Source: Desulfobacterales bacterium (GTDB lineage: Bacteria > Desulfobacterota > Desulfobacteria > Desulfobacterales > SURF-7). Taken from it: a stretch of 64,000 bases of DNA. A program made the position numbers and the translations under genes. The stretch covers positions 1-64,000 of the forward strand of contig JANQFQ010000051.1 in assembly GCA_028277765.1 (NCBI GenBank). The letters are read 5' to 3'. Of this stretch, positions 17,336 to 26,281 are shown in pieces (positions within the stretch are counted from its first letter, which is position 1; every line of letters starts with the position of its first letter). The notes beneath the pieces are model-generated. The model ran no database searches. It worked only from the letters and a program-made list of their open reading frames with translations, and was not told the origin of the DNA.

Positions 17336-17996
17336 AGCTTCTCTCAAACTTCATAATCAGCCTGTATGAATCGCCTTTTTTTTCAATCTCAAGGCCCAGC
17401 CTTTTAATGGTTTCCGTAAGCGGTTTGCCAAAAAGGAAATCTGTCATTTCAAGATCAATGCCGGCCTTCTCCACAGCGAGGTTACGTACGCTGGTATCAT
17501 ATCGGATAAGTTCAAGGATTGATTTTTCATTTTCCTCATCAAGAGCTCTGGCCATGATCTGTATCCGATGATATGAACACCGGTTGTGGTGTTCCTGAAC
17601 AAGATCCCACAGCCCGTCAATGTCGGATAAAAGGTCTTTTCGTGTAAGTCTGTCTTTAGAATATATCTCTTCTATCTCCAGTGTGTCCCAACATTTCAGC
17701 GCTCGGCATTCAACAGGCCTGTTGTCATATATATTGCAGGATTTTTCTCTGGCATTATAATAGATACATGTTGCAGTGTTGTTGACACCTTTAATTTTTA
17801 TTATATCTGAATCAGCAAAGATAATGGTGTCCTTTACATTATCACGGGCTGGTTCGCCCTGCCTGATGGTATAAATGTATTTTGCCGGGATGACACCTTT
17901 CTCAATCAATTCCACATCTTCAATGTGAAAAGAAGGCCCTCCCTTTGTACAGCATGTTCCGCACTTTTGGCATTCTGTTATTTGTGTTTTATCCAT
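17325..17996 (-). CDS. YkgJ-family cysteine-cluster protein
   Basis: 223 residues from the ATG at 17996. Cysteines are arranged as in the Fe-S/zinc-binding YkgJ family: CQKCGTCCTKGG (residues 10-21), then CIYYN, CNIYDNRPVECRALKC, and a late CSYH. Proteins of this family bind a metal cluster; most have no known role. An upstream in-frame ATG at 18011 lies inside a dispersed repeat, so I prefer the internal start, though neither has a good ribosome binding site. Its stop codon lies within another repeat (copy A). It is an isolated minus-strand gene. Confidence 0.82.
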   Translation of the reverse strand: MDKTQITECQKCGTCCTKGGPSFHIEDVELIEKGVIPAKYIYTIRQGEPARDNVKDTIIFADSDIIKIKGVNNTATCIYYNAREKSCNIYDNRPVECRALKCWDTLEIEEIYSKDRLTRKDLLSDIDGLWDLVQEHHNRCSYHRIQIMARALDEENEKSILELIRYDTSVRNLAVEKAGIDLEMTDFLFGKPLTETIKRLGLEIEKKGDSYRLIMKFERSCRI

Positions 17997-18052
17997 AGCC
18001 ACGAAAGTCACTAATTAACACTAATGTTTATAAAAAATCAGGACTGAGAACA

Positions 18053-18150
18053 GGACTAGATATTAGATACTGGAAACTAGATACTAGATGAAAACCTATT
18101 GGGCGGGTTATGAACCCGCCCCTACACCCAATACCATACACCTTTTACCC
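18053..18150. repeat. Composite TAGATACTAGATG / GGGCGGGTT hairpin repeat
   Basis: TAGATATTAGATACTGGAAA and CTAGATACTAGATG are followed by a 9-bp hairpin GGGCGGGTT-ATG-AACCCGCCC (18101-18121) and CCTACACCC. The same order appears in degraded form at 12440-12525. The hairpin lies just after the stop of the nitroreductase gene and might help end its transcript. Confidence 0.75.
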
Positions 18151-18153
18151 TTT

Positions 18154-19011
18154 TTATACTCTCTCCCAACTTGCCACATATTCAGTCCGTTTTGGAAGTG
18201 GGCCGATGTTAACTGGTTTTATATCCCATTTGCCGAACATACCAGCCTCATTTGCGGCAAGGTCAAAATGACACATACAGATGCCCATGTCAACACGCTG
18301 GAGATCAGCTTTGTATAATTTATCAACACCAGGTGTGCGCCGGAGAAACAGATGAAATGTATGGCCGTCCCTGACCAGGCGCCATGGCTGGCCATTGCTT
18401 GATGACGGGGCCAGCTGTACCATTTCCAGCGATCTGTTATAATCGTCTGCTCCCATTTGATCAATAGGCATCGAGAATGTCTGGTCAAAGAATATATCCG
18501 GCCAAGACTTTCTTTTGGTTGATCCTGCGCTTAAAGAAATCATTTTATCCATAAACGTGCGTTTCTGCTTTGGATAGCCAACCGGGCTTATGGCCGGAAG
18601 CGTTTCATCCGGCCCAAGTCCTACTTTTTTAGCAAATGACGTTCGGCTAAAAGTACCGCCCATCCAACATGTAGAAAGACCAATATCTGTGGCAAACAGG
18701 ATAATAAGTTCAAACAAATAACCAAAATCTTCAAGATCTTTCTCGCCTTTTTTAACTGTGCCGACTAAGAAGTTTTCCGCTCCTTTGATAACACCATATG
18801 TTCCGGGAACTGTATTTTTCCCGTCCAAGCTGTCATAAATAAAAGAAAACGCCGCCCTGGAACCAAAAGGGGGCATTGGCAGGTCTTCCATAAACGCGTT
18901 AAGGCGTTTGATTTTCCCTTCTTCTACTGGCGTACTTCTATAATTTCTCCATGAGCATCGTGCTCTAATGAGTTCTGCCGAAGGCCTGCTGAAAATTACA
19001 CTGTTTTCCAT
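18154..19011 (-). CDS. Nitroreductase-family protein
   Basis: About 285 residues from the ATG at 19011 (MENSVIFSRPSAELIRARCS). The FMN-binding arginine/serine segment is RARCSWRNYRSTPVEE near the start, as in nitroreductase-family flavoproteins. DIGLSTCWMGGTFSR (around residue 120) and LAPSSSNGQPWRLVRDG are the two further conserved segments, the latter repeating the nitroreductase-type flavin contact. So the protein looks like a large two-half member of the family. The activity is unpredictable from sequence. An ATG 60 bases upstream gives a longer, basic N-terminus that I consider less likely. The SPFH pair lies about 80 bases upstream in the same direction. Confidence 0.8.
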   Translation of the reverse strand: MENSVIFSRPSAELIRARCSWRNYRSTPVEEGKIKRLNAFMEDLPMPPFGSRAAFSFIYDSLDGKNTVPGTYGVIKGAENFLVGTVKKGEKDLEDFGYLFELIILFATDIGLSTCWMGGTFSRTSFAKKVGLGPDETLPAISPVGYPKQKRTFMDKMISLSAGSTKRKSWPDIFFDQTFSMPIDQMGADDYNRSLEMVQLAPSSSNGQPWRLVRDGHTFHLFLRRTPGVDKLYKADLQRVDMGICMCHFDLAANEAGMFGKWDIKPVNIGPLPKRTEYVASWERV

Positions 19012-19090
19012 ATCAATCCTGTTTCTCCAAAAAAGATGTTTCTGCCTTCTCTTTGAAGAGCCTGTATTCATAGCCGGAGGCGATGTGTAA

Positions 19091-20119
19091 TTATTTTGAC
19101 GAAAGACTCTTTATGCCCATGGTATTAATAATATCATTAATATTCGTTGTCTTTAGATTCATGCCACCTTCAGATACTGGCAGAAGGACGATCTTTTTAC
19201 CTTGAATAGCTTCAGCGATCTGTAGTTTTACAAGCGCCTCACCACCTGCACTCGCCATCGCTTTATTCATCTCACGGATACCCTTTGCTTCAGCAATACC
19301 CTCAGCTTTAATAGCATCAGCGATAAGCTTCTGCTTTTCATAATAAGCATCCACTTCAATCTTGGCTTTCATATACACACCATCAATATCAGCCACTAAC
19401 TTATTAACTTCACCCCTTGCCTCTTCAAGCTTCTTTTTGTATTCCTCCAGTGCTGCATGCTGGGCAGATTTGTTCTTCTCCATTTTCTGGTCAGCCACTT
19501 TTTTATCTTCTATCGCTTTCTGGTAGTCTGGATTAAAACCGTAGTCTTTGGTCAGGACTTTTTCAACAATTATACCCATTGGCTGAAACATGTCCTGAAG
19601 TATTTCCTTTGCTTTTTCAGCTTGGGCTTCACGCTTTTCAGCGATATAGAATTCTTCTGTCTTAAGTTCTCCAAAAATATCCCTGGGCTTACTTCTTGCT
19701 ATGGTCCTGACAATTTTATCCCTAAGCTCATCATCATTTCTGGCTACTTCCTGGACGATTTTCCATGCCATTTTGGGATCAATTCGGTATGCAATGATAA
19801 CATCAAGACTGATATCATTTCCATCTATTGTTTTAAAAAGCAGGTCATCTCTTGTACGTCTGTCACCCCGCCCTGTTTTTCTTGTCATCTCCAGGTTCTG
19901 CAGCTTGGTATCAAAAGTGTGCCAGTCATTGATAAAAGCCAGGAAGAAAAAGGTTGATCCCGGTTCATACACTTTTTCTTCAACACCTTTTTTGCCAAAA
20001 AGGGCCAGTTTTTTAGTCCTTACCCCGACTTCCGTTGTCCCTGTTGTACGGGGGACAATGCAGCCCTGAACAAAACATAAAATAACAGCCAAAATTATGA
20101 AAAATGAAAGGTTTCTCAT
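19091..20119 (-). CDS. SPFH-domain lipoprotein (prohibitin/HflC-like)
   Basis: 342 residues with a lipoprotein signal (MRNLSFFIILAVILCFVQGC, lipid on Cys20), then an SPFH/Band-7 domain (residues about 30-200, including AYRIDPKMAWKIV and TKDYGFNPDYQKAIEDKK). A long charged helical stalk follows (QHAALEEYKKKLEEARGEV...). The end GIAEAKGIREMNKAMASAGG is typical of SPFH proteins. Such proteins form large membrane-bound rings that organise proteases or lipids. Here the anchor is a lipid rather than a membrane helix, which would place it on the periplasmic side. Its ATG overlaps the stop of its SPFH partner (ATGA), so the two are translated together and probably form one complex. Confidence 0.85.
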   Translation of the reverse strand: MRNLSFFIILAVILCFVQGCIVPRTTGTTEVGVRTKKLALFGKKGVEEKVYEPGSTFFFLAFINDWHTFDTKLQNLEMTRKTGRGDRRTRDDLLFKTIDGNDISLDVIIAYRIDPKMAWKIVQEVARNDDELRDKIVRTIARSKPRDIFGELKTEEFYIAEKREAQAEKAKEILQDMFQPMGIIVEKVLTKDYGFNPDYQKAIEDKKVADQKMEKNKSAQHAALEEYKKKLEEARGEVNKLVADIDGVYMKAKIEVDAYYEKQKLIADAIKAEGIAEAKGIREMNKAMASAGGEALVKLQIAEAIQGKKIVLLPVSEGGMNLKTTNINDIINTMGIKSLSSK

Positions 20120-21210
20120 CTTGCACCTCCTTTCCTAACATCAAAAAGTTTGAGCGCATTATCCAGATCAAGCGGGTTGACACCTGAAGGTCCGTCACTC
20201 GGGAGTATGATAATATCAAGCCCTTTGTAGACATCTGCCATTTTCAGGCCAACCATCCTTTCAGCGCCTTTTCCTCTAAGAGCCTCATTTTTAAGGCGTA
20301 TTTTTTCTGCGTCTGCAAGTTTTACTAAAAGATCCGCTTCCGCCCTTTTTGTTCTTACGTACTTGTCTTTTAGAGCACGTTTTTCAGTTACATATGCCTG
20401 ACCTTTTTCCATTTCAACCGAGACAGTTACTTTCCCTTCCTGTTCGATCTTTTTCAGAGTAGCCTCTTCAATAGCAGCCCTTGCCTGGGCCTGGTTCTTG
20501 AAAACAAGCTGGTCTTTGAGTTTTTTCTCTTCAATGTTCTTCTGTATCTCATCACTGTATTTGAAGTACCGTACAAGAACATATTCAACTTGAAGGCCTT
20601 TTTCCATGAGTTCTGCATTCAGTTTATCTTTAGCTGCCTGTGCTTTCTGAACACGGATGGGACTATTGTAAAATTCTTCAGTTGTCAGTTCACCAAGAGT
20701 TTCTTTTAAGGCTGGTTCAGCCTTGGGTATAATACCATTGTCCTCAAAAAGAGTACCAGGACCAATTTTTGTAAACACTTTATAAGGATCAATAATACGG
20801 TAGAGTATCGACACATCCACATCTACAAAAAATCCGTCAGATGTCTGTATGTGGGCTGCTTTTTCCCGCCTGGAAAATGATGATGCTGTTTTTGGATAAT
20901 TTGTCAGTTCAAGCACCTGCATGTCTTTGGGTAAATAGTGCATGACCTGGAAGATGGGAATAATTACGTGAAGGCCTGTTTCATATGGCTTTGATTGTAT
21001 ACCGTGTTTTTTTCCCAAACCGATCTTAATCTGCTTGATACCAAATTCGTTAGGTTCAACATATTTAAAGATTAAGTTGTATAATAAAATTATAATAAGA
21101 AGTATTATGACAAGTAAAATAATCTTGCCTGAAAACGGAAACTTCAGTCCGGAAATATTCTTATTCTTCATCCTCTCCGCCAGATTACTGACGCCTTCAT
21201 CAAAATCCAT
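20116..21210 (-). CDS. SPFH-domain membrane protein (prohibitin/HflK-like)
   Basis: 364 residues. A charged N-terminus is followed by one strong membrane helix (residues about 28-48, ILLVIILLIIILLYNLIFKY) and an SPFH domain (VEPNEFGIKQIKIGLG...DVSILYRIIDPYKVF). A long helical region with KKIEQEGKVTVSVEMEKGQA and RALKDKYVRTKRAEADL comes after. A GAGGG-type site precedes the start. It forms a two-gene operon with the SPFH lipoprotein gene, overlapping by four bases. This resembles the HflK/HflC arrangement, but no FtsH gene is nearby and one partner is a lipoprotein. A hetero-oligomeric ring in the envelope is inferred. Confidence 0.85.
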   Translation of the reverse strand: MDFDEGVSNLAERMKNKNISGLKFPFSGKIILLVIILLIIILLYNLIFKYVEPNEFGIKQIKIGLGKKHGIQSKPYETGLHVIIPIFQVMHYLPKDMQVLELTNYPKTASSFSRREKAAHIQTSDGFFVDVDVSILYRIIDPYKVFTKIGPGTLFEDNGIIPKAEPALKETLGELTTEEFYNSPIRVQKAQAAKDKLNAELMEKGLQVEYVLVRYFKYSDEIQKNIEEKKLKDQLVFKNQAQARAAIEEATLKKIEQEGKVTVSVEMEKGQAYVTEKRALKDKYVRTKRAEADLLVKLADAEKIRLKNEALRGKGAERMVGLKMADVYKGLDIIILPSDGPSGVNPLDLDNALKLFDVRKGGAR

Positions 21211-21246
21211 GGTTTTTCCCTCCTTTTAAAAATTTGGTTAAAGGAT

Positions 21247-22674
21247 TTATTTGCAAAAATGCTTCTCGTTAAAATTAAAAAAATCAATCAAATAAAAGAA
21301 AACAAAAATAACAATTGGTATAAGCCAGCTTGTTATTAAAAAGTATAACTCAAACGTCTGGAAGAACATGTACACGAGGTATACAACCGCCCCTGCAACA
21401 AGGAACAGGAATTTGTTTGTTTTAAATGTTTTTTCCAGGCGTAGGGCAAATAAGATAAAGTAAACAAACATAGCGATCGCTGTTGCTGTCGCTGCACCGT
21501 AAATCCCGGAAAACGGGACAAGGTAAAAATTTGCTGCAAGGTTTACAATGGCGACTTTTATGATCAGCTTCTGCAAGAGGTGAACCCGGTCGATGGCTTC
21601 ATAAATCGGTTCCTGAACGATAACCGCTGAAAACATCAGCAAGCCGGGCATCAGCACAGTAAATATCCTGAACGAGACCAGTTCAACACCCCATGTTTTA
21701 AAGAGCCAATGTATAATGTCGGAAAAATGAAGCAGGATATAAAGACCCAGTATTGAATGAAGAAAGAAGATAAGAACAGCGGTTTTTCGCATTGAATTTG
21801 AAACCATTGTAATGTTTCCCTGTGAAACAGCATCACAATAGTTCTTTCTGAATATCGGTTTGATGCTGATCGGAATAAGAAGAAAAATCCTTGCCAGGAT
21901 CGCAGCTTCAGCATAGACACCTAAATCATAAGAACTGACAAAAAGACCCAAAATTAAAAAATCCAGGTAAAGAACGATATCAAGAGTTTCATCTGTAAAA
22001 AGGAATCGAACACTTTTTTCCAGCACAGACATAACACTTTCTGGCACATAACCCACTGTATCCAGGTTCGGAGAACCGACCTCTTGCCTGGCAGCGATCA
22101 TGAAATATATTTCACTGATAAGGATACCGATAAGAAGATAAGAAGGGGGAATCTTTATGCACAACATAAAGAATAGGATGACAACCATGGCAGCCCGTTT
22201 TTTTATCAGCAATTTAGACGCAACATCATGCATGCCGGTAGCCTGAAAAAGAGCCAGTTTGATTCCATTAAAATTCCGAAAGGGTATGATAATCCCAATA
22301 ATAATATAGGCTGCCATTTTTTCAGAAATACTGGTGTGGGTAGCATCATAATAAGATGAAAAAAGAAAAATAGTCGCAAACAAAATACTTGACCAGCGCA
22401 TTGCCCTGACTGCCCCGGCAAGGATCATCTCCTGTTTATGTCTATCGCCGATATGTAAAGCAATCTCCTTTTCCACATAACCAGAGATCCCCAGGTCAGA
22501 AATAAACGAGAATATAAAATAGAGTGACAGCAAATAAGAGAAGGTTCCCAGGGCTTCCTCTCCCAGAAACCGGGCAACCATGATCAATATAACCAGGTTA
22601 ACCACAAGATTGATAGCGCTTTCACTGATGGTTAGCGAATAATCTCTGAATTTTTTTAAAGCTGTATTTTGCAT
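21247..22674 (-). CDS. Polysaccharide flippase-like (Wzx/MATE-type) membrane protein
   Basis: 475 residues with about 12-14 membrane segments over the full length. The N-terminal segment reads SLTISESAINLVVNLVILIM-like, and FLGEEALGTFSYLLSLYFIF is the usual first conserved pair of helices in oligosaccharide flippases. It probably moves a lipid-linked oligosaccharide across the inner membrane. It stands alone: no glycosyltransferase genes are adjacent, so the substrate is unknown. Its ATG has no good ribosome binding site and a dispersed repeat begins just upstream. Confidence 0.85.
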   Translation of the reverse strand: MQNTALKKFRDYSLTISESAINLVVNLVILIMVARFLGEEALGTFSYLLSLYFIFSFISDLGISGYVEKEIALHIGDRHKQEMILAGAVRAMRWSSILFATIFLFSSYYDATHTSISEKMAAYIIIGIIIPFRNFNGIKLALFQATGMHDVASKLLIKKRAAMVVILFFMLCIKIPPSYLLIGILISEIYFMIAARQEVGSPNLDTVGYVPESVMSVLEKSVRFLFTDETLDIVLYLDFLILGLFVSSYDLGVYAEAAILARIFLLIPISIKPIFRKNYCDAVSQGNITMVSNSMRKTAVLIFFLHSILGLYILLHFSDIIHWLFKTWGVELVSFRIFTVLMPGLLMFSAVIVQEPIYEAIDRVHLLQKLIIKVAIVNLAANFYLVPFSGIYGAATATAIAMFVYFILFALRLEKTFKTNKFLFLVAGAVVYLVYMFFQTFELYFLITSWLIPIVIFVFFYLIDFFNFNEKHFCK

Positions 22675-22680
22675 GATTAA

Positions 22681-22935
22681 AATTCTAGATCCTAGATATT
22701 AGATGCTTGATGTTTGTCGGAGTAAAGATCCGATCCCGTAGATTTTTTAGCAGGGATTCTGGATACAAGACTTTGTTGAGATGAGTCAGTTGTTCATTTT
22801 AAAAAGTTTTTTCTCTACGCTCCTACTTCTCAGCTCTAAATGCGTAACAACGCTACAAGTTCTCTAATTAAAACCATCCAGCATCCCTGCTAAAAACCAG
22901 CGGGATCTATGCTTCGCTTCGACCAGCCATCTAGC
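22681..22935. repeat. Intergenic repeat block with long inverted arms
   Basis: Left arm 22732-22763 (GATCCCGTAGATTTTTTAGC...) and right arm 22877-22907 (inverse complement GATCCCGCTGGTTTTTAGCA...) match over about 31 bases with few differences, 113 bases apart. A TAGATCCTAGATATTAGATG repeat lies outside on the left, and CATCTAGCATCTG on the right. It could be a miniature mobile element or a dispersed palindromic repeat. Confidence 0.7.
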
Positions 22936-22945
22936 ATCTGCCTTT

Positions 22946-24670
22946 CTACATCATCCCAATAATCCCGCTTCCCTCTTTAATCCTGCCGGAAAGTTCTTTT
23001 TCAAAAACGTCAAAACCGCTGAGGCTGTTTTTTAGCTTATCCAGGTCGTCTTTGGTTTTTGCGAGTATCTCTTTTTTCAGTTTTTCTTCAAGGACCACGG
23101 CCTGCTTTTTGACAAGGTCGGACACACCGTTTTTAATGGCATTATCAAGATCTGATTTGATCTGCACGTCATGATTTTCCAGGGTTCCTTTTATTGTTGC
23201 TGATACTGAAAACGAAGAAACGCCTGAAAGAGCGGAATGTACTGCGCGGGCAATCTGACTGGAACCTTTTCCTTTATCTGAAAAATTGGCTCCTTTCACG
23301 GAGAGCAAAATACTTGAATCTATATCCTCCCCTTTAATAAAAGCGCTAAGCCTCATGTCTGCAATAGCATTCTTCAGAACCACAGGAATTTCAGGATTGC
23401 CGGATACGGACAGATCCTTTACATTGTATCCTATCAACTTGGCCTGTGCCTTATTAAAAGATTGTTCGGGTACAACATGATTGCAGGTGCCTTTAATCTC
23501 AGCTTCATTAAGGCCCTTCATTTTTTCTCCAGACAGATTAAAGGTTAACGGCTGGCCCAGGATATCCTGGTCTGGTGTGATATTATTTATTATTCCTGCT
23601 ATGGTGCCGACATCCAGATCCAGGGAAACAGCTGCTTTCCTTATAAGCAGGTCAGGCAATGGCGTATGTTCTTTAAAACGGACAGTTATCCCTTTGCCCC
23701 GTTCAGGCTCAGCAGGTTTTTCCTTTTCAGTCTTTTCCCGAGCAAGATACGGTTTAAGTTTGTGAAACCAGGTAATCCCTTTATTAACCCACTTTGAATA
23801 TTCAGGGCCAAAAATCAGTCCGGTCATGTTGCCCAATCCCCGGGGGGAAACAGCATACTTATCCTTGATACGCTTTGCGTCCTTCAAAGGGGCTTGTGAA
23901 GCATCCTTCAGCCGCTGCTCATATTCTTTGACCTTATCCCTCAGGTCATTCCGGGCTTTTTTAACCTTTTTGATATCCTTTTTTATGTCCTTTTTCAGTT
24001 CATACGCTCCGCCCAGCTGGCCCAGAAACTTTCCAATTCCATTGCCACTCCCTTCTTTTATCTCTTTATAACGTTTCTTGTGTTCCTTGAAAGTCTTTTT
24101 ATCCGGCAGATTTTTAAGCTGTTTTTTCAAGTCTGCTTTATCTTTTTCCATATCCGCTTTTATACGATTGATTTCCTCAATGGTCGTAAGCTTCTCTTTT
24201 GCCAGAATCGACTTTACATCTTTTATGTCAAATGAAGGGATCGCTTTCTTTTTTTTAGCTTTTTCCAATGCTTTCTTCTCAGGATCTTTTGTTTTGGATA
24301 ACTTTTTTACAGCTCCTGACTTTTTTCTTGCTGTATTAAATTTAACCCCGGTGACTGACATCTCATTAATAATGACTTTACGCCTAAGAAGATTTAGCGT
24401 ATCTAAAGAGAGATCCATGTCAGCAATCTCAACGGCATTTTTCATTGGCGCTTCAGGATCGGTTACCTGCAGCGTGGTCAGTTTAAGTCCTGTTGGAATA
24501 AAAGAGAAATCCGCATCAGCAAGTTCAACTTTTGCGCCAACAGCCTTTGTTCCTGCTTTTTCAATGGTTTTTTCAACAATCCCATCAACAAAAAACAGTG
24601 AAAAAACAGTCAGAAGTATAAAAAAAATAAGGAATGCAACCAGACCAGGCAATCGTATAAATTTTTTCAT
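22946..24670 (-). CDS. TIGR03545-like membrane-anchored protein
   Basis: 574 residues. One N-terminal membrane helix (LPGLVAFLIFFILLTVFSLF) anchors an AsmA-like periplasmic part (VELADADFSFIPTGLKLTTL), with a very lysine-rich helical middle (residues about 110-290) and a beta-rich C-terminal half. Its start overlaps the stop of the small membrane-protein gene at 24670-25185 (TAATG), and the pair matches my recollection of the uncharacterised partner families TIGR03545 and TIGR03546. That link needs a database check. The AsmA-like start suggests a role in lipid or envelope transport, but none is established. Confidence 0.65.
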   Translation of the reverse strand: MKKFIRLPGLVAFLIFFILLTVFSLFFVDGIVEKTIEKAGTKAVGAKVELADADFSFIPTGLKLTTLQVTDPEAPMKNAVEIADMDLSLDTLNLLRRKVIINEMSVTGVKFNTARKKSGAVKKLSKTKDPEKKALEKAKKKKAIPSFDIKDVKSILAKEKLTTIEEINRIKADMEKDKADLKKQLKNLPDKKTFKEHKKRYKEIKEGSGNGIGKFLGQLGGAYELKKDIKKDIKKVKKARNDLRDKVKEYEQRLKDASQAPLKDAKRIKDKYAVSPRGLGNMTGLIFGPEYSKWVNKGITWFHKLKPYLAREKTEKEKPAEPERGKGITVRFKEHTPLPDLLIRKAAVSLDLDVGTIAGIINNITPDQDILGQPLTFNLSGEKMKGLNEAEIKGTCNHVVPEQSFNKAQAKLIGYNVKDLSVSGNPEIPVVLKNAIADMRLSAFIKGEDIDSSILLSVKGANFSDKGKGSSQIARAVHSALSGVSSFSVSATIKGTLENHDVQIKSDLDNAIKNGVSDLVKKQAVVLEEKLKKEILAKTKDDLDKLKNSLSGFDVFEKELSGRIKEGSGIIGMM

Positions 24671-25185
24671 TACACACCTCCTCCGGAAACTGACTGGTAA
24701 ACAGAATATAGCTTGCTTGATTTGAGCAAAGCCACAAGTTTTGTTTTTTCTATCCAGGCAAGGAAGTGTTCCCTATATTTGTTTATGAGGTTATTGAAAA
24801 GAAAATAAAATGGCACAAAAAGGAGTATGGATATGACAAGACTGCCCATTACAATTGAATTGTTAAAATTTTCAAGCCGGAAAAGAGTCATGTTATATAA
24901 TGATGTCCACAAGCCATCTAAAAAAGATGCTGTCAGTAAGCTGTATCCTATTGCACTGAAAACAGGATCAAGAATATACGCAACACCTGAAAACACGGCA
25001 AGACCGAGTAAAAAACCAGAAAGATTGACACGCAGGATTAAGATGCAAAAAATTACCAGCAGGTTATGAAGGCTGAACAGAGGTGTAAAACCTGCTATCA
25101 TGGCAAAGCAAAACGCAAGGCTTATCTGGTGCGGTTCTGCTTCTGAATTTAGTATCTTTAAAAGACGGGCCAGCATTGTTAGCAT
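24670..25185 (-). CDS. TIGR03546-like small integral membrane protein
   Basis: 171 residues with about four or five membrane segments (SLAFCFAMIAGFTPLFSLHN at residues 20-39; then VFSGVAYILDPVFSAIGYSL and VMGSLVISILLFVPFYFLF). The first part resembles the DUF2062-type membrane fold. The gene overlaps the next one by one base (TAATG), so the two are coupled. Function unknown; probably the membrane partner of the large AsmA-like protein downstream. The ribosome binding site is AGGGA just before the ATG. Confidence 0.68.
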   Translation of the reverse strand: MLTMLARLLKILNSEAEPHQISLAFCFAMIAGFTPLFSLHNLLVIFCILILRVNLSGFLLGLAVFSGVAYILDPVFSAIGYSLLTASFLDGLWTSLYNMTLFRLENFNNSIVMGSLVISILLFVPFYFLFNNLINKYREHFLAWIEKTKLVALLKSSKLYSVYQSVSGGGV

Positions 25186-25306
25186 TTTTTCCCTCCATGT
25201 ATGATGAGGATTTACAGGCGCTTAAGTTTTTGATACTAATAAAAATCTTTGGCAAGGTCAATCCTTTATGGATAAACCAAAGAACAGGCTCACCATTGCT
25301 AACAAC

Positions 25307-26281
25307 TTATCTACTCTCCCTTTTGGTTATATTTTCAACAGCTTCGGTTGCAGCTTCTTTTGTTTCCGTGTCATAATCGCCCGACATGATGGATTTAAGT
25401 CTATGGATAGTTTCATTGTCTCCAACTTTACCGATAATATAGGCGATATCCCCCTTAACCTGTTCATCAGCATTGTCAAAAAAATCCCACAGGGGACTGA
25501 CAGCCTGGGATGCAAGATCAATATCCTTATCTGCGATTTCTTCCATTGCTACCATGGCCCCGAGCCGGACCGGCCATTTTTCATGAACAAGCAGTTTTAT
25601 AAACTCAGGAAAAATCATACGGTTGTCCAGCATCATTTTTGCCACATCTGCGGCATTCCCTTCTTGGATAATCCCTTCAAGAGATTCAGCGCTTAAAGAT
25701 GCTGGATCACGGTTGATAATTATTTCTGCGATCTCTTCAAGGGGTATTGAACCAGTCCATCGGAAACTATCATCCAATAAAAGAGTGGGGGCTGACAGGA
25801 TATTTTCCGCCTGTGCTTTTTCATGAAACAAGGTGCCGTCAATAACTGTCAAGTGTATCTGATCAGAAACCAGAGTCAAGGGTGCCAGCTGCCGGAAAAC
25901 AACCGGACAGTGTGGACACATTTGAGTGATAAACAACCGAAGAAAGGCGGAAACGGTTATTTTTTTAAGTTTTTTTAGTGTGTTATCGTCAAGAATCGGT
26001 TTTTTGGCAGGGTTTGAAAGTATATCCAGAAATGGTTCAAGCTCTTCGCCAAGAGGTATTGCATGATACCGAATATTGTTGTTGATCATAATATATGATG
26101 AAAGGATGTCACCGGCATCAGTTTTTTTAATTCTAACCTTTGGTGCAAGAGAAGCCAGTTCTTCACAAAAAGAGCTGAATGAATCCTTTTGCTGGTCATC
26201 GGACAGGGCCAGAGTAATATTAATACGACGATTAAGGCCAGAATTCCATTTACTTATTCTCTTTTGTTCAATGGGTGTCAT
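25307..26281 (-). CDS. Thioredoxin-fold/HEAT-repeat fusion protein
   Basis: 324 residues. Residues about 15-100 look like a first thioredoxin-like fold without cysteines. Residues about 105-200 form a second fold with the redox motif CPHC (FITQMCPHCPVVFRQL) and the cis-proline segment ILSAPTLLLDDSFRW. This two-fold layout is that of the PDO-type disulfide oxidoreductases. Residues about 225-320 are HEAT-like helical repeats (VHEKWPVRLGAMVAMEEIAD; NADEQVKGDIAYIIGKVGD). A redox domain joined to a protein-binding HEAT scaffold is unusual. No signal peptide is seen, so it acts in the cytoplasm. The partner is unknown. Confidence 0.8.
   Translation of the reverse strand: MTPIEQKRISKWNSGLNRRINITLALSDDQQKDSFSSFCEELASLAPKVRIKKTDAGDILSSYIMINNNIRYHAIPLGEELEPFLDILSNPAKKPILDDNTLKKLKKITVSAFLRLFITQMCPHCPVVFRQLAPLTLVSDQIHLTVIDGTLFHEKAQAENILSAPTLLLDDSFRWTGSIPLEEIAEIIINRDPASLSAESLEGIIQEGNAADVAKMMLDNRMIFPEFIKLLVHEKWPVRLGAMVAMEEIADKDIDLASQAVSPLWDFFDNADEQVKGDIAYIIGKVGDNETIHRLKSIMSGDYDTETKEAATEAVENITKRESR

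Noticed and set aside
24078-24725. 215-codon plus-strand frame opposite the TIGR03545-like gene
   Set aside because: It is the antisense of a lysine-rich coding region, which yields long Ser/Phe-rich open frames by chance; no start signals.
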